Source of the DNA: Paenibacillus etheri
Lineage (GTDB): Bacteria; Bacillota; Bacilli; Paenibacillales; Paenibacillaceae
Assembly (NCBI RefSeq): GCF_001012825.1
Contig: NZ_LCZJ02000018.1
Coordinates: forward strand, 549,122 to 613,121
DNA length: 64,000 bases
Direction of reading: 5' to 3'
Shown: positions 44,192 to 51,859 of the stretch, piece by piece
Layout: each line of letters opens with the position of its first letter
Numbering within the stretch: the first letter of the stretch is position 1
Made by a program: the position numbers and the translations under genes
The notes under the pieces: generated by a model
The model's database searches: none
What the model was told of the DNA's origin: nothing
The model's input: only the letters and a program-made list of their open reading frames with translations

Positions 44192-45331
44192 ATGATGAAA
44201 ATAAGTCTATATACAAAAGTCTTCCTGGCTATATTAGTTATAGGCATGGGATTTTACTATTACAATCTCAATGCTTCAGACAAAAAAATAACCTCCGTGT
44301 ACATACCGTTATGGAAAGACTTTAAAGATCTTAACCTCCATGACAAAAACATTGATATCGCTATTCTCGCCTTTGCCAAAATCGATAAAACGAATGTGTA
44401 TTTTGATCTGGACCCTGCTAAAAATGAGATCATTAAAGAAAATATAAAGAAACTGCAAGCAAATAATAAAAAAACGAGTTTCATACTTGGTGTTGGCGGC
44501 TATAAAGCGGACGGATTCTCCGATGCTTCATTGGATGGAAACCGGTACAACTTTACTGAGAGTATGATCGCAATGGTTAAGGAGTTAGATTTAGATGGGA
44601 TCGATATAGACTGGGAATATCCAGCTTTTGATTCATGGAATACGACTAAAGCCCGACCTGAGGATACCAAGAACTTTACTAGTCTAATGAAGGAACTTGA
44701 TGAAAAATTGGATAGACTCCCGCGTAAAAATAAAAATTACTATTTAACCTTTGCTGCAGGGAATGAAGAATGGTTCTTCAAAAACGTTGAAGTTAAAAAA
44801 GTAGAAAAATATGTGGATTTCATTAATGTCATGAGTTATGACTTAACTGGAACTTGGTCAGATACGACAGGGTATAATTCAAATTTATTTATAGATAAGC
44901 ATAAAAAAAGCAAAACCAGCGTAGATCGTATTATTCGTTTATATTTAGATCGTAATGTTGATCCGAGCAAGCTTCTCTTAGGTATTCCAGCGTATTCCTA
45001 CGGATGGGAGAAGGTTAGTAGTGATGCGAATAAGGACGCCTCATTTTCTCTGGGTAAACCTATCAATATCGATAAAGTAGATTTAAGCTACAAGACGATA
45101 AAAGAAAAATATCTGGACCAAGATGGATTTAATCGATACTTTGACGATACAGCGAAGACGGCCTATTTATATGATGGTGATACTTTTATTACGTATGAAG
45201 ATAAAGAGGCCTTGCAGGCAAAAGTTAAATATATCAAAGATAAAAAACTGGCTGGTGTCATGGTGTGGGAGTATGCTCAAGACTCTGACGACGGCATTGT
45301 TAAGTACTTATCTGATAATCTGAATAAGTAG
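44192..45331 (+). CDS. GH18 glycosidase, membrane-anchored
   Basis: 379 residues from ATG 44192 (GGGGGAAG upstream, one base after the previous stop). A single N-terminal hydrophobic helix (8-23) anchors or exports it. The TIM-barrel shows SFILGVGGY and DGIDIDWEYP, that is D135-x2-D138-x-D140-x-E142 with E142 as acid catalyst, and VMSYDL and VMVWEYAQD later. It should cleave beta-1,4- or beta-1,6-GlcNAc polymers. With the synthase and acyltransferase it replaces the deacetylase/GH18-like PgaB of Gram-negative loci; no deacetylase domain is present here. Confidence 0.88.
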   Translation: MMKISLYTKVFLAILVIGMGFYYYNLNASDKKITSVYIPLWKDFKDLNLHDKNIDIAILAFAKIDKTNVYFDLDPAKNEIIKENIKKLQANNKKTSFILGVGGYKADGFSDASLDGNRYNFTESMIAMVKELDLDGIDIDWEYPAFDSWNTTKARPEDTKNFTSLMKELDEKLDRLPRKNKNYYLTFAAGNEEWFFKNVEVKKVEKYVDFINVMSYDLTGTWSDTTGYNSNLFIDKHKKSKTSVDRIIRLYLDRNVDPSKLLLGIPAYSYGWEKVSSDANKDASFSLGKPINIDKVDLSYKTIKEKYLDQDGFNRYFDDTAKTAYLYDGDTFITYEDKEALQAKVKYIKDKKLAGVMVWEYAQDSDDGIVKYLSDNLNK

Positions 45332-45343
45332 CAAGCAAAATAG

Positions 45344-45385
45344 AAGAGGAATAGTCTGAAGAGGCTTATTCCTCTTATTTGTTCT
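45344..45385 (+). terminator. Terminator of the polysaccharide operon
   Basis: AAGAGGAATA pairs with TATTCCTCTT (10 bp), followed by a T-rich tract. The 45386-45552 gap holds only a short minus-strand frame that I could not support. Confidence 0.82.
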
Positions 45386-45552
45386 TCTTTCTTTAAATCC
45401 GACATTTAGGCATGCCTTGACATTGGTTGTATCCTGTGTGATCTCAATGGTTGCTATCTTAGTGATTGCCCTGTTGGTGGGATTCCAGGCGTTTGTACTG
45501 TCCATTCCTCCTACAGTAACTCCTCCGAAAGATAGCTTCACTCTTCACCAGA

Positions 45553-46446
45553 TCATGGTTCATTGCGCATTGGCGTGACTTCTGTTCCTTTTAACGGCAT
45601 AGCCTCTGCATTTGTACCTTCAAAGTATAACGGCAGTCCTTCTGCCAGAATAGGTAAAAGGGTTTGGGTTGGGTCTTGGCGCTGATGATGAATATGCAGG
45701 TGGGGTTCTGATGTGGAACCACTATTTCCTACATGTCCAAGCACTTCACCGGCATTGACGTGATCTCCAACTGTAACGGTAACACTATCTTTTTTGAGGT
45801 GATTAAGTAATAAGTAGGTTCCCGTCGCATCAATTCTGAGATAAACGTGATTTCCTTCCATGGAAATGAATTTTTCAGTACCTGGCACAATATCAGATTC
45901 ATCGTCAAAAGCTGCAATAACCGTTCCAGATACCGGTGATAGGACCTTTTTCTTCCAAATTCCGTAATCTTCCAGATTAGTACTTCCTGTATTATAGGGT
46001 TCCATGACTAAATCATAGGCCCAACGTTCCGAAGGCCAAGTGGCATGAGGCAGATTATTGTCGGTGGAATCACCACCCCAGCCAACAACTGTTTGCTCAG
46101 AAAATGGCCATTTAACTGTGACTGAAGGGTGGACGTTGATTATACGTACAGGATATGCCAATTGTATAATATTCATGGTCAGGAGGAAATGTGAAGCTAA
46201 TACAGTACATAAAACGAGAGGCATCCATTTATCGGAAATTCTTTTCTTCTTGATAATAGAAACTAATATTAAAAGGATATTTAATAATACTCCTGCGAAA
46301 CCTAGAATTGGGAGGATAAATTTAAGTACCATCCATGCATAGACACCAGGTAAGCCGTTAATCAAAAATACGCAGATCCATGACAGTAATGCTGCAGCTA
46401 ACATTGTACTACCTAAATACCCGAATGCTTGAATTATTCTTTTCAT
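45553..46446 (-). CDS. Membrane-anchored M23-family metallopeptidase
   Basis: 297 residues from ATG 46446 (AGGAGC 5 nt upstream). Three hydrophobic helices (about 9-30, 37-60 and 73-93) are followed by an extracellular LytM/M23 domain with HATWPSERWAYDLV, YLLLNHLKKDS, GHVGNSGSTSEPHLHIH. The zinc ligands H/D and HxH are present, so activity is expected. It would cut peptidoglycan cross-bridges or another peptide at the cell surface. Monocistronic. Confidence 0.88.
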   Translation of the reverse strand: MKRIIQAFGYLGSTMLAAALLSWICVFLINGLPGVYAWMVLKFILPILGFAGVLLNILLILVSIIKKKRISDKWMPLVLCTVLASHFLLTMNIIQLAYPVRIINVHPSVTVKWPFSEQTVVGWGGDSTDNNLPHATWPSERWAYDLVMEPYNTGSTNLEDYGIWKKKVLSPVSGTVIAAFDDESDIVPGTEKFISMEGNHVYLRIDATGTYLLLNHLKKDSVTVTVGDHVNAGEVLGHVGNSGSTSEPHLHIHHQRQDPTQTLLPILAEGLPLYFEGTNAEAMPLKGTEVTPMRNEP

Positions 46447-46663
46447 ATTCGCTCCTAACGTATAAGAAAGTATATAGTAGTTAGACGAATATAACTGGAA
46501 AATCACTTCGACTGCTAACCTATCCGAGGCTCGACTCAGGGAAAAGAAAACCGCACCGCATGGGAGATCCGAAAAACAGACTCTTATACTGCTGCATTTG
46601 TCTTGTACCGTTCTTTGAAGTTGGTAATAGACTATATCAATCTCAGAGAAGGAGTTGATTTAG

Positions 46664-47038
46664 TTGGCCAACAGTGATGTACGTCTTGCTCTATGGTCGG
46701 GTACTAATTTTACTAATCGCCGGATTCGATTCAGACGTGGAGGAGTTGCGGTTCGTGATCTTGGAGCGTTTCGGTTTAACAACGTTCTTTCGAGTTTCCG
46801 ACTCAGAAATGTTGTGGAGAGCTCTCAAGTAACGCTTGTACTATTTTCACGCATTAACTTTCAGGGATCGTTCCGTGTGTTCCGTGGCAGCCAAAACGTA
46901 GCAAACTTGAATAATTTTAACTTTAACAATGTCACATCTTCGTTTATATTGGTAGGCCGTATCCTTACAAGCTCCGAAATTTCCCAAATTCAAAGCACTG
47001 GTAGAGCGCCTCGAGATATCCTCGTAATCAGACAATAA
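46664..47038 (+). CDS. Beta/gamma-crystallin-like calcium-binding protein
   Basis: 124 residues; TTG start with AAGGAG 9 nt upstream. Two Greek-key repeats are visible (LWSGTNFTNRRIRF... and LFSRINFQGSFRVF...), each ending in the calcium-binding signature N/D-N/D-x-x-S/T-S: NNVLSS at 39-44 and NNVTSS at 88-93. A tail of ~24 residues follows. No signal peptide. Microbial relatives include spore-coat and stress proteins; role here unknown. Own terminator. Confidence 0.8.
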   Translation: MANSDVRLALWSGTNFTNRRIRFRRGGVAVRDLGAFRFNNVLSSFRLRNVVESSQVTLVLFSRINFQGSFRVFRGSQNVANLNNFNFNNVTSSFILVGRILTSSEISQIQSTGRAPRDILVIRQ

Positions 47039-47045
47039 TAATGCA

Positions 47046-47073
47046 AAGGGTGCCCCTAGGGCGCCCTTTTTTT
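47046..47073 (+). terminator. Terminator after the crystallin-like gene
   Basis: AAGGG-T-GCCC-CTA-GGGC-G-CCCTT followed by TTTTT. Confidence 0.85.
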
Positions 47074-47210
47074 GCAATTATCAGTAGCACAGGTCAAGTC
47101 AAAATATGCATAGAATTTAATATATAACAAGAGAATAGGTGCTGTCCCGCAAACAATCCTCCTTTAAACTAGTAACGTACTTAACAAAATCTGCCTAGAG
47201 GAGGATTCAA

Positions 47211-48851
47211 ATGCGCAAAAAGGTTATCGGGAGAATTTGCAGTACCGTTATGGTTTGTAGTCTGCTTGCAGCAGGCAACGGAACGACCTACGCCAGTGGC
47301 GCCAATAACTCTGATGCTCCTACCAACAAATCGGTCAAGAACGTGATCCTGTTTATTACGGATGGGATGAGCTTATCCGATGTGAACTTGGCCAGATGGT
47401 ATCAGGGAGGGCAGGCGCTTGCGATGGATAAGTATTTCAGCGGGCTGGTGAGAACATATTCTACAGATTCACTGACCACAGATTCCGCTGCGGGAGCTAC
47501 GGCTTATGCCACAGGACATAAGGTTAAGAGTGAGACCGTATCCATACTTCCAGACCGAATAACGATGCCGTTCGTGGGCGCAGTTAAGCCAGAGGACGTG
47601 AACAAACCTCTGCCTACCATTATGGATGCAGCGAGAATGGCAGGGAAAAGTACAGGAACGGTATTTACTTGTGAATTAACAGATGCGACGCCGGCTACAT
47701 TTTTAAGTCATGCATACACGCGTGACAATGCGCAGTCTATTGCAGAACAGATGGTCTACAGTGGTGTAGATGTTCTACTTGGGGGTGGGTCCGGATATTT
47801 GGTACCCGGCAAAGAAGACATTAACCGCAAGGACGGAGAAGATTTAACCAAAATCCTGAAATCAAATGGGTATGAATACGTAACGGATAAAGCAGGTTTA
47901 ATGAATTCTAAAACGAATAAAATCTGGGGTCTGTTCAACCCTGAAGCACTGGATGCTGATTTTGACCTGAATCCGCAAAAGCAACCGAGCCTTGCTGAAA
48001 TGACCAAAGTAGCGATAGAGAAGTTGTCACAGAACGAGAACGGTTTTATTCTGATGGTCGAAGCAAGCCAGATTGACTGGTATGGTCATGATAACGATCC
48101 AGTGGGTATTATGAGTGAGACCTTAGCGTTTGATAAAGCCTTTAAAGCCGCTGTTGATTTTGCAGAAAAAGACGGAAATACAGCAGTCTTATCGGTTTCG
48201 GATCATGCTACCGGCGGGCTCAATATGACGAACTATGATTCCACCAAAGACCTAGTCTCCGTGATGAAGAAAGCGAAGCATACCAGTTATTACATTGAAG
48301 GCAGTATTAATGAGAACAATTTCAAAAAGGTCCTGGCGGATAATTATGGACTTAGTGATCTAACCAAAGAAGAAGCGGATCAAGTCAGATTAGGAATGAA
48401 AGATAATCTTTCGCCGGTCATCGGTAAAATTTTGGGGGATAAAATAGGTGTAACCTTCTCTACGGATGATCACACATCGGAGGAAGTCGGGTTGTTCGCC
48501 TACCATCCGGCCAATTTTAAACCGACCGATTTCGTGAACAGCGGTGTAATCCAGAATACGGATGTGAATAAGTATATTCAAGAAGTGACCGGACTAAATC
48601 TGGCGCAACTTCAGGATACACTGTACGTATCCAGTGATAAATTCAAGGCTAAAGGAGCTACGATTACCCTAGATAAGACCGATAAGAGTAATCCGGTGGT
48701 TGTAGTGAAAAAAGCAGACCAAGTTCTCAAGCTGCCTATAGATAAAAATATCGCCATTCAGGATGGCAAAACAACGAAACTAAATGGGCTGACGGTAATG
48801 ATTAAAGATAAAGTGTGGATTTCGCAGGATGCTTTGGACTTGATTCTCTGA
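47211..48851 (+). CDS. Secreted alkaline phosphatase with C-terminal extension
   Basis: 546 residues. The signal peptide ends near YASG (28-30). The PhoA-type core has LFITDGM (D51 metal ligand), TDSAAGATAYATGHK with nucleophile S92, and SQIDWYGHDN, SVSDHATGG and TDDHTSEE zinc/magnesium ligands. The last ~85 residues (LPIDKNIAIQDGKT...) resemble a copper-amine-oxidase-N/stalk-like beta domain, an addition to the standard enzyme. It releases phosphate outside the cell. AGAGGAGG precedes the ATG. A clear PHO box was not found. Confidence 0.92.
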   Translation: MRKKVIGRICSTVMVCSLLAAGNGTTYASGANNSDAPTNKSVKNVILFITDGMSLSDVNLARWYQGGQALAMDKYFSGLVRTYSTDSLTTDSAAGATAYATGHKVKSETVSILPDRITMPFVGAVKPEDVNKPLPTIMDAARMAGKSTGTVFTCELTDATPATFLSHAYTRDNAQSIAEQMVYSGVDVLLGGGSGYLVPGKEDINRKDGEDLTKILKSNGYEYVTDKAGLMNSKTNKIWGLFNPEALDADFDLNPQKQPSLAEMTKVAIEKLSQNENGFILMVEASQIDWYGHDNDPVGIMSETLAFDKAFKAAVDFAEKDGNTAVLSVSDHATGGLNMTNYDSTKDLVSVMKKAKHTSYYIEGSINENNFKKVLADNYGLSDLTKEEADQVRLGMKDNLSPVIGKILGDKIGVTFSTDDHTSEEVGLFAYHPANFKPTDFVNSGVIQNTDVNKYIQEVTGLNLAQLQDTLYVSSDKFKAKGATITLDKTDKSNPVVVVKKADQVLKLPIDKNIAIQDGKTTKLNGLTVMIKDKVWISQDALDLIL

Positions 48852-48884
48852 TTCTTAAAGTTTAGGTTGTGATCTGTCGCCTAA

Positions 48885-48904
48885 AAGTTAAAGCGCTTAA
48901 ACTT
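48885..48904. promoter_or_regulatory. Near-perfect cre-like palindrome after the phosphatase gene
   Basis: AAGTTAAAGCGCTTAAACTT is a 20-bp dyad (18 of 20 positions symmetrical) almost identical to the cre upstream of chitosanase. It lies just before a terminator, at an odd place for a repressor site. Confidence 0.35.
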
Positions 48905-48907
48905 GGG

Positions 48908-48931
48908 AACCCCTTTTTATAAGGGGTTTTT
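48908..48931 (+). terminator. Terminator after alkaline phosphatase
   Basis: AACCCC, 9-nt loop, GGGGTT, then TTT. Confidence 0.8.
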
Positions 48932-48978
48932 GAGTTGAGAAAATTTCGACTTGAATTGAGAGGAGGAAAGCGAAGCTT

Positions 48979-49603
48979 TTATCGTTTTATTGTAGGCTTC
49001 GTTCCATATGTCATCAAGCGCCAAACCTTTTTTAAGGGTCCCATGGAAAAGAATTTGAACCAAATTGTGCTAAAAATGTTTGAATAAAATAAATCAGAAC
49101 TGCGATGTAGAGAATATCTTTTGGTGAAACGACTTCGAGACCTATAATTGAAATGATTATCGTCCCTATGATGCTTTGTGCTACATAATTTGTAAATGCC
49201 ATTTGACCCACCCTTGATATGGAGAGATCCTAAGGCCGTAACTGAATCTACATTGCTGTCCCCACCTTGAGAAGCGTCCCATATCCATAGTGAGAAACCA
49301 AGGAACAACAGAAATGACAACCATTTGAATCCCTCTAATTGGTTTTGACAATTCTTTTATGTGTGTCAGCCAACCTGATTTTGCGGTTAAAAAACCTACT
49401 AAAAACATAATGAAGATTTGTATAGCGTCATTAGAAAAAATATCAAACTGGATTCCATTAATGCCACTATAGTCTGGTAAGGGATCTCCTTCCATAATAA
49501 CTTTAAAGGCTCCAACATTTATAAGCAGAATGCCAAAAAGAGCAAGTCCGCGAATGATGTCGAGTGAAATGATTCTTTCTTTTTGTGAAATGGAGGGATT
49601 CAC
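48979..49603 (-). pseudogene. Broken DUF418 (YeiB-like) membrane protein gene
   Basis: The N-terminus (ISLDIIRGLALFGILLINV) and a following helix region are those of DUF418 proteins. Translation then runs off frame after about 110 residues. The DUF418 C-terminal motif reappears in another frame (MAFTNYVAQSIIGTI), stops after PWDP, and the last conserved piece GPLKKVWRLMTYG is in yet another frame. About half of a normal ~370-residue protein is missing. At least two frameshifts plus an internal deletion mark it as a pseudogene. Confidence 0.8.
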
Positions 49604-49790
49604 CTAGGAGTCAGTATAAGTTGCGAACCTTACATTAAATTGATGCCAACATTACAGGATCCTTAAATATGATAAAATGTTCCAATTACAGTTGAATTAG
49701 AATCAGCTTTATGGTAAAAATAAATACTAAATAAATTTAGTGTGTAATAGGGGCGGAATATCAAAGTTCCTATAGAAGGAGGGAGAAACA

Positions 49791-50939
49791 ATGTCAGCAT
49801 ATACTCAACCAATCTTTGTGGCAGCGATCTTTTTTGTTGTTGTAGCGTTTGCCTTATTTATCCCATGGCTCGTTTATACATATAGAAAATATAATTATCT
49901 GCCATTTTCCACCACGTTAATTTCGTTTTCATTTATCTTTTATTTTCTAGCAGCGTTATTTTTAGTTTTGTTGCCGTTGCCAGAAATACGCAATACTTGT
50001 TCGCTACAAAAACCGGGTACACAACATTATTCACTTATGCCATTTCAATTTATAGTGAACACCTTTGGGAATAGTGGTATCGTTTTATCACAGCCTGCAA
50101 CTTATAGACTGTTATTTAGCCAACCCTCATTCTATCAAGCGTTTTTTAATTTCTTGCTATTATTACCTTTTGGTGTTTACTTGCGATACTTTTTTCAAGA
50201 CAAGAAACACTGGAAGAAAGCTCTAGGCTTCACGTTCCTATTAACATTATTTTATGAGATAACACAGGTAACCGGCATTTACGGGATTTATAATTGCCCT
50301 TATCGTATTTTTGATGTGGATGATTTATTGTTGAATACATCTGGCGGGGTACTTGGTTTCTTTATTGCTCCAGCCGTGTTAGCGTTATTCCCATCAAAAA
50401 AGAAAATTAATGAGAAAGCAGAAAGATTATTAGCTCTTGATGAAGTAAAAGGGATGTCTGTGTTACTGGCTGTTATTATTGATATATTTATCAGCAACCT
50501 GGTAGTTAAAGTAGTGTTGACTATGACCAATGTTAATATGGTTAGTGATTTTATTGCTAGTACGATTGCCCTTTTTGTAACCTTTTTTATTATTCCATGG
50601 ATTTGGAACGGATCGACAGTCGGTACGAAAATTATGCGCTATCGCTATGACAGTAAAGTAAGTCGAGTGGAAACTAACAAGCGATTATTTAAACGCTTTG
50701 GTGCGATTTACGCGATGTACTTTATAACAGTCATTGCGAATACTTTGAATAACGTGGAAATATCAATGGATTCACCATTTTACAAGGCATCTATATTCTT
50801 AACGCTAGGTGCTGGATTGACCTCTATCATTTTAACGATCGTATTGTTCATCCATGTTATATTAGTCGTGTTTGGCAAAGAAAAACGCCGCTTTTACTTT
50901 GATGAGGCTTCTGATTTATATACAACCAGAAAAAAATGA
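49791..50939 (+). CDS. VanZ-family protein with C-terminal RDD domain
   Basis: 382 residues, about nine helices. The N-terminal ~200 residues are VanZ-like (FYEITQVTGIYG, RIFDVDDLLLNTSGG). The C-terminal part has an RDD-type domain (DIFISNLVV, WIWNGSTVGTKIMRYR). Such fusions are found near antimicrobial-peptide resistance genes, and a BceAB-type exporter follows. Role unproven; VanZ itself gives modest teicoplanin resistance. GGAGGG before the ATG. Confidence 0.85.
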   Translation: MSAYTQPIFVAAIFFVVVAFALFIPWLVYTYRKYNYLPFSTTLISFSFIFYFLAALFLVLLPLPEIRNTCSLQKPGTQHYSLMPFQFIVNTFGNSGIVLSQPATYRLLFSQPSFYQAFFNFLLLLPFGVYLRYFFQDKKHWKKALGFTFLLTLFYEITQVTGIYGIYNCPYRIFDVDDLLLNTSGGVLGFFIAPAVLALFPSKKKINEKAERLLALDEVKGMSVLLAVIIDIFISNLVVKVVLTMTNVNMVSDFIASTIALFVTFFIIPWIWNGSTVGTKIMRYRYDSKVSRVETNKRLFKRFGAIYAMYFITVIANTLNNVEISMDSPFYKASIFLTLGAGLTSIILTIVLFIHVILVVFGKEKRRFYFDEASDLYTTRKK

Positions 50940-50957
50940 ATTCTATTCAATAGCAAA

Positions 50958-51000
50958 GAGGTACCCCGTAGTCTTAAATGGCTACGGGGTACCTCTTTTT
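50958..51000 (+). terminator. Strong terminator after the VanZ-like gene
   Basis: GAGGTACCCCGTAG and CTACGGGGTACCTC form a perfect 14-bp stem with TTTTT behind it. Confidence 0.93.
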
Positions 51001-51016
51001 GTGGATTTAAGCTTAT

Positions 51017-51047
51017 TGTAAGGTTGGCATGAATTTGCTGTAAGGTT
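51017..51047 (+). promoter_or_regulatory. 22-bp-spaced direct repeats at the exporter promoter
   Basis: TGTAAGGTT at 51017-51025 and 51039-51047, each followed by N-GCA, exactly 22 bp apart; a -10-like TATAGT/TATAAC follows at 51055-51062. It is a probable OmpR-family regulator site, and such a regulator is encoded at 55604-56305. Confidence 0.55.
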
Positions 51048-51091
51048 CGCAGCCTATAGTATAACTATCAGCAAATTATGAGGTGAAATGA

Positions 51092-51859
51092 ATGGAACCA
51101 TTATTAAAAGTAGAAAATATAAAAAAAGTGTACGGGAAGTTAAGTGCTGCTTACACAGCGTTAGAAAACGTGTCTTTTGACATTCATGAAGGTGAGTTTG
51201 TAGGGATTATGGGACCTTCCGGAGCGGGAAAATCAACCTTGCTAAATTTGTTAGCAACCATTGATTCTCCAACTGAAGGGAAGATTTATATGAAGAACAA
51301 GAGTATTCATGACTTGAAGGAAGCAGCATTGTCAGACTTCAGACGTGATAATCTCGGTTTCATCTTCCAAGATTACAATTTACTCGATTCCTTGACTGTA
51401 AAGGAGAACATATTACTTCCTCTGGCGATTGCTAAAATTCCAGCGAAGAAAATTAATCACCTCGTGACTCAGATTTCTAAAGTATTTGGAATTGAAGATT
51501 TACTGGCAAAATATCCTTATCAAATCTCTGGTGGTCAAAAGCAAAGAACCGCTGCAGCTAGAGCGCTTGTGACAGAGCCTGCACTGATTTTGGCTGATGA
51601 ACCAACAGGTGCACTTGACTCCAAATCAGCGACAGATTTATTGGAAAGCTTAAGTACTTTAAATGAAAATAACAATTCGACCATTATGATGGTGACCCAT
51701 GATGCCTTTGCGGCAAGCTTCTGCCGCCGGATTATTTTCATCAAGGATGGTTCATTTTCAACAGAAATCTATCGTCGTGATCAGACACGCAAAGCCTTCT
51801 TCCAAGAGATCTTAGATGTTCATGCAGCCATTGGGGGTGAGGTAGATGACGTTATTTAG
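51092..51859 (+). CDS. BceA/YxdL-type ABC transporter ATPase
   Basis: 255 residues. Walker A GPSGAGKST, signature SGGQKQR, Walker B LILADEPTGAL, switch MVTHD. Its closest pattern is the peptide-antibiotic ATPases BceA, PsdA and YxdL. The permease gene overlaps its 3' end by 14 bp. Together they would remove an antimicrobial peptide from its lipid target. Confidence 0.92.
   Translation: MEPLLKVENIKKVYGKLSAAYTALENVSFDIHEGEFVGIMGPSGAGKSTLLNLLATIDSPTEGKIYMKNKSIHDLKEAALSDFRRDNLGFIFQDYNLLDSLTVKENILLPLAIAKIPAKKINHLVTQISKVFGIEDLLAKYPYQISGGQKQRTAAARALVTEPALILADEPTGALDSKSATDLLESLSTLNENNNSTIMMVTHDAFAASFCRRIIFIKDGSFSTEIYRRDQTRKAFFQEILDVHAAIGGEVDDVI

Noticed and set aside
45308-45541. Minus-strand frame of 77 codons after the GH18 gene
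   Set aside because: No ribosome site, overlaps the 3' end and terminator of the GH18 gene, no recognised family.
47164-47186. Possible PHO box (TTAAAC, TTAACA) before alkaline phosphatase
   Set aside because: Spacing is 17 bp, not the 11-bp periodicity of PhoP direct repeats, and only two copies.
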